From: Procambarus clarkii
Lineage: Eukaryota; Arthropoda; Malacostraca; Decapoda; Cambaridae
Reading direction: 5' to 3'
Assembly (NCBI RefSeq): GCF_040958095.1
Contig: NC_091151.1
Coordinates: 5,523,132 to 5,587,131, forward strand
Length of the DNA: 64,000 nucleotides
A program made the position numbers and the translations under genes. Below the pieces are notes generated by a model. The model was not told the origin of the DNA, did no database searches, and saw only the letters and a program-made list of their open reading frames with translations. Below are positions 9,584 to 19,499 of the stretch, one piece after another. How positions within the stretch are numbered: position 1 is the stretch's first letter; every line of letters begins with the position of its first letter.

Positions 9584-11280
9584 TGTTATGATCTCAGCCT
9601 GCAGGAGAAACGAGTCTCCCTTCTTGAGAGTTATTCAGCAAGCCTGACCTAACTAGAAGGTCTAGCAAGTATTGAGGTGATAACGCATATGTAAAATAGT
9701 TGGTTGGATATGTGTAACAGTTTGAGATTATGGGCAATGCAGAAGAAAATAGATAAATGACTGGCTAGGAGATGTGGACATTTTGCTGGAGGCTTGAGGC
9801 TCGCTTCTGGAGGACCTTGACCTCACTTGAGTGCCAGACATCGCAGGGGGAAGCCGCGCTCCGTTGAGCTCCCGTCAGAAGGGAACCCCTAGTGACATAT
9901 CTCTAAGAGAAGAGAAGTGTGCAGACGTGCCAGCTGTGGAATCGAGCTGGGGACGTGTGGTCTCAAGTCGTGGACGATAATTAGTGAATATTAAGCCGCC
10001 CGGAGGCATTATTGTGGGCCGTGGGAGCGCCCTGACCAGACGCCGTCAGAGGGAAAGCGCCCTCGACCAATTAATCTGTGGTTTGTTCTTTGGGGAAGAA
10101 GTTGCTGAGAACTTCGAAGCCAGCAGATGATGTAGCTGATGAGACTCCAAGGTAGCGGAGCAGAGGACCTCGAGCTGTGAGAAGCAGCAGTGAAGAGGAG
10201 TGTCACGTGCTTCTGCAGAGGTGGAGAAGCACCATAGTTGCTCGGGGAAACTTCATGGTGTAGCAGCCAAGAGAGCTGTGGAGGAACCTAGCAGAAGGGT
10301 GAAGCACCGTAGTTACTCAAGGAAACTTCATGATAGCAGCCTGGAGGAGCTGCAGAGGATCCTGGTAGTGAAGCCCGGAAGAACCTAAGGATATTAGGGT
10401 TGTGAACTTCCAGAGGTGGAAGGGGAAGTTCTGGTGGATTACTAGTAGGGAGTTGATAGTGTTTGGTTGTCATTAGCGTGCAAGACGCAGTGAGAGGTGA
10501 GTGACTGTTTGCATTCTTATGCCAAGGAGTGTTTTATACTGAAGTTTAGAGTTACAGTCGTAGGCTTGATTACCTACAGATGTATGCGTTCTAGGACTGA
10601 TATTGATCGATTAATCATTGTTGTGTATCAATGAACATTTATACTGGTATATGTTATTGCATTCAAATGCTGATTTTCTATATATACATTATCTTGCTGA
10701 TAGTGCAACAGTGTATGTAGGCTTGACCAACTTGAGGAGGTTAATAGTATCAGGTCGTGAACCAGGAGATAGGATACCACTGGATAAGCTGATAATAGAG
10801 TTCTGATGGTGTTGGAGTGCAACCTGATTGTGATTATCGAGTATAGGATTCATTATTATTATATGTGTGTATGTATCGTGTATGTGCTTTGTCCAGTAAA
10901 TGTGTCACAATTTGCTGGTGTTTGCCCTTGTCCTAGTGAGGCTTCCCAGGAGGTAGTAAAGAAGGAGAGGGAAAGAACCAAGAACCACTGCTGTGGACAG
11001 GGTAAGAGGTAATACTAGTAAGTCATAGGGGATTGAGATCATATCTCATAAGGAGAGAGTGGGGAGTCACAGCGGCTCAAGTGGGTGTGTGCACGTGACA
11101 ACGAGGCTAAGTGTTGGAGCCGCATCCCCTAAACGTGTGACGTTGAACCCCTCTCCAAGAGCCAGAAGCGCCAAGGGTGATCTCCTAGTATAAGCATTCT
11201 ACCGAGTTGTGGGTTGGGTTGTCCGTAGAGAAGGATCAACGACGACAACACCAACCAACCCACAGTCTATAATAAAATTG
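9584..11280 (+). repeat. Element B 3' LTR (inverted relative to the other LTR)
   Basis: About 1697 bp, starting TGTTATGATC. It is the reverse complement of 14579-16276 with only a few differences that I could see: single substitutions near 10757 and 11123, and a 3-base indel near 10179. It ends ...CTATAATAAAATTGG, which includes an AATAAA. The exact LTR end is uncertain because the shared text extends to the TGG that starts the primer binding site in the other copy. Confidence 0.88.
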
Positions 11281-11330
11281 GAGTGTCCGTACACCAGTTG
11301 TGTACGGACAACACAGTTGTCCGTACACCA
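11280..11330. other. Inversion junction with micro-palindromes inside element B
   Basis: Between the LTR end and the inverted integrase fragment lie three short copies of the integrase text GTGTACGGACA in alternating orientation. Two of them form a 12-base inverted repeat, GTGTACGGACAA (11300-11311) and TTGTCCGTACAC (11317-11328). This looks like repeated template switching or fold-back synthesis rather than a simple blunt inversion. Confidence 0.8.
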
Positions 11331-12288
11331 GTTGAAATGGGGTGAATCCGAGTGATTCTACTACCGCATCCCTGATGGCGAACAACACGGATGGTAATGC
11401 CTCGTCCCAACTACTCCCTTCCTCAGCGCAGTATATCCTCAACAAGCTCTTTAGCGTTCCATGGAAACGCTCCAATGCTCCCTGCGACTGAGGGTGATAC
11501 GGTGACGAGCGCACTTGCTCTACTCTCCATCCTTTCACAGTTTCCCTAAACAACTTCGACTGGAAGACACTCCCCTGGTCCGTCTGGATAACCTTGGGCA
11601 TTCCTACCCACGCAATGTAGTTCTGTAGTCTATCCAGAACGGCTCTCGACGTCACTCTTCTCAGAGGGATTGCTTCAGGGAAACGGGTGGCCGTGCACAT
11701 TATGGTCAGTAAGTACTCGTGGCCTTTTCTGGTCCTCGGCAACGGACCTACACAGTCTATCAAGACTCTCTCAAAAGGCTCGCCAAATGCCGGTATGGGC
11801 TTTAAGGGTGCCTTTGGTATAGCCGGAGCCGGCTTACCTGCACGTTGGCACGCCAAACATGTCCTACAATATTTCTTTACCTCCTTCCATACGTTCGGCC
11901 AGTAGAAGTGCTCCTGCACCTTATTTAAGGTCTTCTTCACCCCCAAGTGCCCTGCCATATCTACGGAGTGGGCTAGTTCTAACACAGCCGCCCTAAACTC
12001 CTTCGGCACTAACACTTGGTGCTTCTCCAACCATACCTTATCTGCGCCGGCTTTGTCCGGTCGCCATTTCCTCATTAGTACATCATCGTCCAAGTAGTAA
12101 TACACGGGGGACTCCGGACATGAATTTCCCCCTTTTGCCTCCCTGATTAGATCTATAAACTCCTCTTTCTGAGCCCTAATCAGGTCCGCTCGGTTCACGC
12201 TGAACTTTTCAGGTAGGGTCATTTTCACTTCCTGTCTCCTCGAATCCTCATTCTTCTGAGCTCGATCTTCGTCGAACAGCCCAGACAT
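11318..12288 (-). pseudogene. Element B integrase, N-terminal part, truncated at the inversion junction
   Basis: The frame starts 64 bases inside the end of gag-PR, so a frameshift or reinitiation would be needed. It carries the integrase zinc-binding region (HLGVKKTLNKV to CRTCLACQ, an HHCC arrangement), then the catalytic core with first Asp in LIDCVGPLPR, second Asp in QTDQGS and Glu in GALERFHG. It ends at FQLVYG, where the junction begins; the frame then reads through junction and LTR to 11236. The part from EAIPLRR to LVYG is duplicated, in opposite orientation, at 7271-7628. It lies directly after protease with no RT between, showing the INT-first order independently of the other fragment. 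Confidence 0.85.
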
Positions 12289-14528
12289 GTCCTGTTGACC
12301 TCCTCCCTTGGTGGAGTCGACTCTGCCATCTCATCTCCAATGTCTTCCTCGGCGGCTACGTCCGACTCTGTCACTACACAGGCCGGGTATACGATGACTT
12401 GACTGTCCTCTGCCTCATCTTCAAGGATGCTGGCTAGATCTGTCTTGTCCGGCGTTCCACTTGTACCGCGGTCCTTCTGGTTCACCTCCGGCACAGCTTT
12501 TACTATCAGCTCTGGCAGCACCTTGGACCCACACAAGTCGTTCCCCAGGATCACTTGGACTCCTGGAACAGGTATGTTGGGGCACACTCCCAACATCACC
12601 TCCGCCGACAAATAATCTGACTTCAACTGGACAGCACACACGGGCATGTCACTCTTAGACAACAACCCATGAACCTTTATCCTCCTACTGCCAGCTAACA
12701 GTCGATCATTTCTTATTAGGCCTCTCAGAATCAAGCTCTGATTGGCTCCAGTATCCCTGAGGATACTAACCTCCACCTCGGGTTGACCTTCTATGCCGAC
12801 CCAACCTTTACTAATGAACGGCCTATACCGCTCGTTCATCAAATCTACCTTCTGTGGTTTGTCTTGTTGTACATCAATGTACTTCTTCCGGGGATCACAT
12901 GTCGTCAGGGTCACGACTTTCTTGCCCTGCCGACAATCTCGCATCATGTGACCTGATCTGTTGCACTTGTAGCATCTCATTTGGGAGAAATCTCTCCTAT
13001 ACGCCCCCGAGTAGCTCTGACTCTGCCCACTCGTATTGGAGTTCCTCGGGCCAGATGTACTACTCATACTCTGTGGAGCTTCATTGGACTCTTGTCTCCT
13101 CTGCACACTTTTATTTTCCTGCTTACCTCCAGCAGGCGGACTCGGCAACTTTCCTTCCTGGGGCTTAAAACTAGCTGGTCTGCTTGTCTGCCCCCCAAAA
13201 CTTCTTCCTCCCCAGACTCCACTGGGTCTGCTATTGCTGCGTCTCGCCTCGCTTCTCACTCTGTTCTCCCTCAAGCTCTTGTATGCTTCAGTAATCATAT
13301 CCGCCCTATCTGCGGCATCTTTCACCTCCATTATCCCTGCTTCTTGGATCTTGAACTTTGTTTCGGGATGCATCATCTCCAAGAACTTCTCCATGACCAT
13401 CAGTTGCTTCAGGTCAGCATAAGATCCAACTCCAGCAGCCTCAATCCACTTCTGGAATCGTCTTTCCAGATCTCTTGCTGTCTCAGCAAACGTACACGCT
13501 CCAACTTTGATCATCTCTCTGAAGCGCTTTCTATAAGCTTCTGGGGTTAACTGAAACGAGCGCAATATGCTGCTCTTTACTGTGGCGTAATCCTGGCACT
13601 CTTCCAGTGACAATTGGGTGTATGCCTCCCTGGCTGCACCGGTCAATCTTAACTGGACCAGCTGGGCCCATTCCTCCTGTGGCCACTCCTTGATGCTGGC
13701 TACTTTTTCAAAGTGCTCGAAAAAGCTCTCTGCCTCTTCGGGAACAAACAAGGGAATGTCCTTCTCCCTAACCCTAACATCTGGTGGGTGTGATACCTGG
13801 GTGGTGCTCTCTGGCAACCCATGTTCAATCCTTTGCTCAGCCAAGGTTCTATTCGCTTCTATCTGCATTTGTTTTGTTCTCTCTTTTTCTTTTTCGACTT
13901 GGGCTTTTTCTTTTTCTTGTTCCAACTCCAGTTCTCTTACTCTGGTTTTCTCTATTTCTACTTCCAACCTGGTTTTCTCTTTTTCTACTTCCAGCCTGGT
14001 TTTCTCTTTTTCTACTTCCAGCCTGGTTTTCTCTTTTTCCTTCTCGGCTTCATTTTTCATCTGGAGTTCTAATTTCATCTTTTCCAGCTGGAACTGTCTC
14101 TCCTCACGCTGTTGTTGGATCTGGAGCTCTAACTGGAATCTCTCCAAGCTCCTATTTCGGCTACTCCTGCTACTGCGGCTACTCTTGCTGCTCCTACTCG
14201 ATCCCTGGGATCTCACTTCATCCTGCCCATCATCCTCCTTTCCACTTTCAGCTCCTTTTTGGGCTCCTTGCTCTGCCGCTTCACTTTTGGCTCTTAACTG
14301 CCTCAGGATCTCATCCTTCATCCCAGCTACTTTAGATGCTTTCAACCTGATGCCACATTTTTCTGCTATTTGTTTCAATTGATCCCTCGTGCAACCTTCC
14401 AAGTCCTCAGGCTTGCCTGACTCCACAAACGCTTGCACCTTCTCCATCTTGTCCTGTGAGTCTTCCCAAGAGAGAGAGTATACACCTGCGGTCACACAGT
14501 TTATCTCAGCAAGGGTGTACAAATCCAC
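12225..14528 (-). CDS. Element B gag-protease polyprotein
   Basis: Intact frame of 767 residues; an alternative start is the Met at about residue 28. Residues about 40-75 form a SAP-like motif (DLEGCTRDQLKQIAEKCGI...). About 110-245 is a charged helical region with near-identical repeats of EKEKTRLEV encoded by tandem DNA. A capsid-like region follows (about 255-420). One CCHC knuckle, CYKCNRSGHMMRDC, is at 519-532. A retropepsin-like domain with RDTGANQS near 592 and VILGNDLCG follows. The primer binding site is about 45 bases upstream, so the leader is very short. It would supply particle proteins and protease; no stops or frameshifts were seen. Confidence 0.9.
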   Translation of the reverse strand: MDLYTLAEINCVTAGVYSLSWEDSQDKMEKVQAFVESGKPEDLEGCTRDQLKQIAEKCGIRLKASKVAGMKDEILRQLRAKSEAAEQGAQKGAESGKEDDGQDEVRSQGSSRSSKSSRSSRSSRNRSLERFQLELQIQQQREERQFQLEKMKLELQMKNEAEKEKEKTRLEVEKEKTRLEVEKEKTRLEVEIEKTRVRELELEQEKEKAQVEKEKERTKQMQIEANRTLAEQRIEHGLPESTTQVSHPPDVRVREKDIPLFVPEEAESFFEHFEKVASIKEWPQEEWAQLVQLRLTGAAREAYTQLSLEECQDYATVKSSILRSFQLTPEAYRKRFREMIKVGACTFAETARDLERRFQKWIEAAGVGSYADLKQLMVMEKFLEMMHPETKFKIQEAGIMEVKDAADRADMITEAYKSLRENRVRSEARRSNSRPSGVWGGRSFGGQTSRPASFKPQEGKLPSPPAGGKQENKSVQRRQESNEAPQSMSSTSGPRNSNTSGQSQSYSGAYRRDFSQMRCYKCNRSGHMMRDCRQGKKVVTLTTCDPRKKYIDVQQDKPQKVDLMNERYRPFISKGWVGIEGQPEVEVSILRDTGANQSLILRGLIRNDRLLAGSRRIKVHGLLSKSDMPVCAVQLKSDYLSAEVMLGVCPNIPVPGVQVILGNDLCGSKVLPELIVKAVPEVNQKDRGTSGTPDKTDLASILEDEAEDSQVIVYPACVVTESDVAAEEDIGDEMAESTPPREEVNRTCLGCSTKIELRRMRIRGDRK

Positions 14529-14560
14529 TCTTGGACAGGGTGTGGGTGTGTCAGTTCACT

Positions 14561-14578
14561 ATCCCGGACAGGCCCCCA
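14561..14578 (-). promoter_or_regulatory. Primer binding site of element B
   Basis: On the minus strand TGGGGGCCTGTCCGGGAT follows the LTR. The first 13 bases are shared with the primer binding site of C1 and C2, so B and C probably use the same tRNA primer. I do not name it. Confidence 0.78.
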
Positions 14579-16276
14579 ATTTTATTATAGACTGTGGGTT
14601 GGTTGGTGTTGTCGTCGTTGATCCTTCTCTACGGACAACCCAACCCACAACTCGGTAGAATGCTTATACTAGGAGATCACCCTTGGCGCTTCTGGCTCTT
14701 GGAGAGGGGCTCAACGTCACACGTTTAGGGGATGCAGCTCCAACACTTAGCCTCGTTGTCACGTGCACACACCCACTTGAGCCGCTGTGACTCCCCACTC
14801 TCTCCTTATGAGATATGATCTCAATCCCCTATGACTTACTAGTATTACCTCTTACCCTGTCCACAGCAGTGGTTCTTGGTTCTTTCCCTCTCCTTCTTTA
14901 CTACCTCCTGGGAAGCCTCACTAGGACAAGGGCAAACACCAGCAAATTGTGACACATTTACTGGACAAAGCACATACACGATACATACACACATATAATA
15001 ATAATGAATCCTATACTCGATAATCACAATCAGGTTGCACTCCAACACCATCAGAACTCTATTATCAGCTTATCCAGTGGTATCCTATCTCCTGGTTCAC
15101 CACCTGATACTATTAACCTCCTCAAGTTGGTCAAGCCTACATACACTGTTGCACTATCAGCAAGATAATGTATATATAGAAAATCAGCATTTGAATGCAA
15201 TAACATATACCAGTATAAATGTTCATTGATACACAACAATGATTAATCGATCAATATCAGTCCTAGAACGCATACATCTGTAGGTAATCAAGCCTACGAC
15301 TGTAACTCTAAACTTCAGTATAAAACACTCCTTGGCATAAGAATGCAAACAGTCACTCACCTCTCACTGCGTCTTGCACGCTAATGACAACCAAACACTA
15401 TCAACTCCCTACTAGTAATCCACCAGAACTTCCCCTTCCACCTCTGGAAGTTCACAACCCTAATATCCTTAGGTTCTTCCGGGCTTCACTACCAGGATCC
15501 TCTGCAGCTCCTCCAGGCTGCTATCATGAAGTTTCCTTGAGTAACTACGGTGCTTCACCCTTCTGCTAGGTTCCTCCACAGCTCTCTTGGCTGCTACACC
15601 ATGAAGTTTCCCCGAGCAACTATGGTGCTTCTCCACCTCTGCAGAAGCACGTGACACTCCTCTTCACTGCTGCTTCTCCTCACAGCTCGAGGTCCTCTGC
15701 TCCGCTACCTTGGAGTCTCATCAGCTACATCATCTGCTGGCTTCGAAGTTCTCAGCAACTTCTTCCCCAAAGAACAAACCACAGATTAATTGGTCGAGGG
15801 CGCTTTCCCTCTGACGGCGTCTGGTCAGGGCGCTCCCACGGCCCACAATAATGCCTCCGGGCGGCTTAATATTCACTAATTATCGTCCACGACTTGAGAC
15901 CACACGTCCCCAGCTCGATTCCACAGCTGGCACGTCTGCACACTTCTCTTCTCTTAGAGATATATCACTAGGGGTTCCCTTCTGACGGGAGCTCAACGGA
16001 GCGCGGCTTCCCCCTGCGATGTCTGGCACTCAAGTGAGGTCAAGGTCCTCCAGAAGCGAGCCTCAAGCCTCCAGCAAAATGTCCACATCTCCTAGCCAGT
16101 CATTTATCTATTTTCTTCTGCATTGCCCATAATCTCAAACTGTTACACATATCCAACCAACTATTTTACATATGCGTTATCACCTCAATACTTGCTAGAC
16201 CTTCTAGTTAGGTCAGGCTTGCTGAATAACTCTCAAGAAGGGAGACTCGTTTCTCCTGCAGGCTGAGATCATAACA
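14579..16276 (-). repeat. Element B 5' LTR
   Basis: About 1698 bp, beginning TGTTATGATC at 16276 (minus strand) and adjacent to the CACCT duplication. It is nearly identical to 9584-11280 in reverse orientation, implying a young insertion. Confidence 0.9.
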
Positions 16277-16462
16277 CACCTCACCAGAGGTCAGCAGCAG
16301 CTGTGTTGAGCGCTGAACAGGACTGGAAACTGGCCCTCGAGGCCTGTACACGTCGTCCTCACCAGGTGTCGTCGTCCGTTTGGAAGGGGTTTCGGGAGCT
16401 GACCCACAGATGGCGCGGTCGTCACTGCTCCGGGCTCGGACGCTGGGTCCGGGTTCGTAACA
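16277..16462 (-). repeat. A1 5' LTR, proximal part after the B insertion
   Basis: It matches 2727-2915. It starts with the second CACCT duplication and ends at the LTR terminus CGTAACA (16456-16462). The flanking base 16463 begins a LINE. Confidence 0.9.
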
Positions 16463-19400
16463 CCCGTGCTGAAGAGTTTGTCTTTGTCCACCCTGTCAAT
16501 TCCCCTGATAATTTTGTAGGTGGTTATCATGTCTCCCCTTACTCTTCTGTTTTCCAGGGATGTGAGGTTCAGCTCCTTTAGCCTTTCCTCGTAGCTCAAT
16601 CCTCTCAGTTCCGGGACGAGCCTGGTGGCATACCGCTGAATCTTCTCTAACTTTATCTTGTGTTTAACTAGGTATGGACTCCAGGCTGGAGCTGCATACT
16701 CCAGGATTGGTCTTACATAAGTGGTATACAGGGTTCTGAAAGATTCCTTACACAAGTTTCTAAAGGCAGTTCTTATGTTGGCCAGTCTAGCATATGTCGC
16801 TGATGATATTCTTTTGATGTGGGCCTCTGGGGACAGGTTCGGTGTGATATCAACCCCCAGGTCTTTCCCTCTATTTCACTCTTGCAGGATTTCACCTCCC
16901 AGATGATACCTTGTGTTCAGCCTCCTGCTCCCATCCCCTAATTTCATCACCTCACACTTTCCCAAGTTGAACTTAGCAGCCATTTTCTAGACCATTCCTC
17001 CAGTTTATCCAGGTCATCCTGTAGTCTCTGTCTATCTTCATCCGTCTTGATTCTTCTCATAATTTTTGCATCATCATCAAACATTGAGAGGAATGAGTCT
17101 ATACACTCCGGAAGATCGTTCACATATATTCGAAACAGGATGGGTCCAAGTACTGAGCCCTGTGGGACTCCGCTGGTGACATCTCGCCACTCTGATGTCT
17201 CCCCAACCTGTTTTCTTAAAAAGAACGTCGCTTTTGGCCGTTTACCCGTATGACCGCATTTGGACGTAATTTGAAAATGAAAAAAATATGAAAATAAATT
17301 TGGGATTTTTTTTTTTCAACAACAGTAAGTTAAGGGTCCTCTGATAGGTTAGGTGGGCAGGAAATTCTCATAAAGTTTCAAAACGTTATGAAAAACGTTA
17401 ATTTAAAGTGTCCTCTTATAACCTCTGCACGTACGCCGGGCGACTCAAATAGAAAACGGAACAGAACGTCACTTTAGTGAGTCGATTTCATTTCAAATTA
17501 CGTCCAAATTTAGCCATATCGCGCATACGAGCCAGAAGTGACGTTATTTTTAAGAGGACGGGTTGGTCTCCCCCCTCACCGTTACTCGCTGTTTCCTGTT
17601 GCTTAAGTACTCCCTTATCCACTGGAGCACCTTCCCTTTTTCTCCTGCCTGTTGCTCCAACTTTTTTAACAGCCTTTTATGGGGTATTGTGTCAAAGGCT
17701 TTTTGGCAATCCAGGAAAATGCAGTCGGCCCACCCATCTCTTTCCTGCCTAATTTTTGTTGCCTGGTCATAAAATTCTATTAAACCTGTGAGGCACGATT
17801 TGACATCCCTGAACCCATGTTGGTGGTGCGTTACAAAGTTATTTCCCTCCAGATGTTCTACGAGCCTTTTCCTCACAATCTTCTCCATCACCTTGCATGG
17901 TATACAAGTTAAGGAAACTGGCCTGTAATTCAGTGCCTCTTGCCTGTCACCCTTTTTGTATATTGGAACCACGTTTGCTGTCTTCCAACTTTCTGGTAAG
18001 TCTCCTGATTCCAGTGACCTGTTATACACCATAGAGAGTGGCACACTTAGTGCTTCTGCACCTTCCTTTAGTATCAATGGTGAGATTCTGTCAGGCCCAA
18101 CAGCCTTTGTCACATCCAGCTCCAGCAGACACCTTTTGACCTCATCACTGGTGAGGTCAAATTCCTCCAAGGTTGCTTGGTTTGCCGCCTCTTCATTTAG
18201 TGCAGGGGCTTCTCCTTGTTCTATTGTGAAGACCTGGAATCTCTTGTTGAGTTCTTTACACGCTTCCTTGTCATTTTCTGTGTATCTATTCTCCACTTTT
18301 TGCAGCTTCATCACTTGTTCCTTCACTGCTGTTTTCCTCCTGATGTGGCTGTGGAGCAGCTTTGGTTGGGTCTTGACTTTACTCGCGATGTCATTTTCAA
18401 ACTGTCTCTCTGCTTCCCTCCTCACTCTGAGGTACTCATTTCTTGCCCTCTGGTATCTCTCCCTGCTCTCTGGTGTTCTGTTATTTCTGTAGTTTCTCCA
18501 TGTTCTTTTACTTAGTTGTTTCGCTACCTTGCATTCCTGGTTGAACCATGGGTTTTTCTGTTGTTTTTCTTTTTTCTCCTTTTGGACGGGGATAAACCTG
18601 TCTGCAGCATTCTGGCACTTCTGGGTGACAAAATCCATCATGACCTGCACATTCTTGTCTCTAAGTTCTGTTTCCCATGGTATTCCCCTGAGGAAGTTCC
18701 TCATCTCGTCATATTTTCCTCTTCAGTAATTCAGTCTTTTCCCTCCACTCCCATCCTTGGATAGGTTATCCCTACCTCCACCATGTACTCAAAGTTCAGT
18801 ACACTGTGGTCACTCATTCCTATGGGGCTTCAACTTTGACTTCCCTTATTTCTGACTCATTCAGGGTGAATATCAAGTCGAGTCTAGCTGGTTCAACATT
18901 GCCTCTCACTCTTGTGGGTTCCTTGACACGCTGGCTCAGAAAATTCCTTGTTGCCACTTCCAAGAGTTTAGCTCTCCACGTATCTACACCACCATGTGGG
19001 TCCTCATTCTCCCAGTCTATCTTTCCATGGTTGAAATCGCCCATGATTAAGAGTCTGGAGCCATTCCTGCAGGCAACTGAAGCTGCTCTCTCTATTATAT
19101 TAATGGTTGCCATGTTGTTCCTATCAAACTCCTGTCTAGGTCTTCTGTCATTTAGGGGAGGGTTGTAAATGACTGCCACTATTATCTTAGGTCCACCCAT
19201 TGTTATAGTTCCTGTTATGTAATCTCTGAATCCGTCACAGCCCGGAATTTCCATCTCATCAAAACTCCAGTCCTTCCTTATCAGCAAGGCCACTCCTCCA
19301 CATCATCTCCCTTCCCTCTCTTTCCTTTCTATATAGTAGTCCTTTGGAAACACAGCAAGTGTTATGACTCCTGACAATTTTGTTTCCATTAGTCCTATTA

Positions 19401-19476
19401 CATCAGGGTTTTCTTCTTGCACCCTTTCTGCCAGTTCACTTGCTTTATTGGTAATCCCATCAATGTTTGAGTACAT
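16463..19476 (-). pseudogene. L1 ORF2: AP endonuclease and reverse transcriptase, broken
   Basis: Reading begins near the Met at 19476 (MYSNIDGITNKASEL). It has an APE-type endonuclease (DVIGLMETKLS; VIYNPPLND; LLIMGDFNHGKIDWE) and a CR1/Jockey-type RT (NYRPVSLTCIPCKVMEKIV; HQHGFRDVKSCLTGLIEF; IFLDCQKAFDTIPHKR). The MITE breaks the RT after YLSNRKQRV. The C-terminal part with RPILEYAAPAWSPYLVKH resumes left of it. Several frameshifts (near 19305, 18800, 18230 and in 16760-17200) make it non-functional. In a working copy this protein nicks target DNA and primes reverse transcription there. Confidence 0.82.
17205..17565. mobile_element. 361-bp MITE with 8-bp target duplication
   Basis: It interrupts the L1 RT gene. 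The bases GTCTCCCC occur on both sides (17197-17204 and 17566-17573). The ends are inverted repeats (about AACC-GT--TCTTAAAAA-AACGTC), and similarity between the ends continues inward for about 75 bp to GGACGTAATTTGAAA. The middle is AT-rich with no coding capacity. An 8-bp duplication is typical of hAT and P-type transposons; I cannot decide between them from the termini. Confidence 0.85.
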
Positions 19477-19499
19477 TACCTTGAAGCTCACTTTCTTAT

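Larger units (their letters stand above)
7271..16276 (-). mobile_element. Element B, Gmr1-like Ty3/gypsy LTR element with internal inversion, nested in the A1 LTR
   Basis: The insert is flanked by CACCT duplications (7266-7270 and 16277-16281). Reading the minus strand from the right: 5' LTR (16276-14579), primer binding site, gag-protease, start of integrase, then a junction near 11280-11330. Beyond it the rest is in opposite orientation: 3' LTR (9584-11280, plus), preceded by integrase-RT-RNase H (7271-9559, plus). Restoring the inverted block gives LTR-gag-PR-INT-RT-RH-LTR. About 355 bp of integrase is present in both orientations. Integrase upstream of RT is the Gmr1-type order rather than the usual gypsy order. 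Confidence 0.85.
1..16462 (-). mobile_element. Family A Ty3/gypsy-type LTR element, tandem array A0+A1 (partial; interrupted by element B)
   Basis: Read on the minus strand the order is LTR (16462-16277 plus 7270-6439), internal region A1 (6438-2916), LTR (2915-1900), then internal region A0 (1899-1, running off the window). The two internal regions match over their shared length at an offset of about 4.5 kb, and the LTR at 1900-2915 serves as 3' LTR of A1 and 5' LTR of A0. LTR ends are TGTTACG...CGTAACA. A primer binding site follows each LTR and a G-rich polypurine tract (complement of 2916-2925) precedes the 3' LTR. The right end abuts a LINE at 16463; the left end lies outside the window, so the target duplication cannot be checked. 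Confidence 0.88.

Noticed and set aside
7266-16281. Element B structure as a pure assembly error
   Set aside because: The 5-bp duplication flanking the rearranged insert and the complex junction argue for a real event, though read support is still needed; kept as a finding with that caveat.
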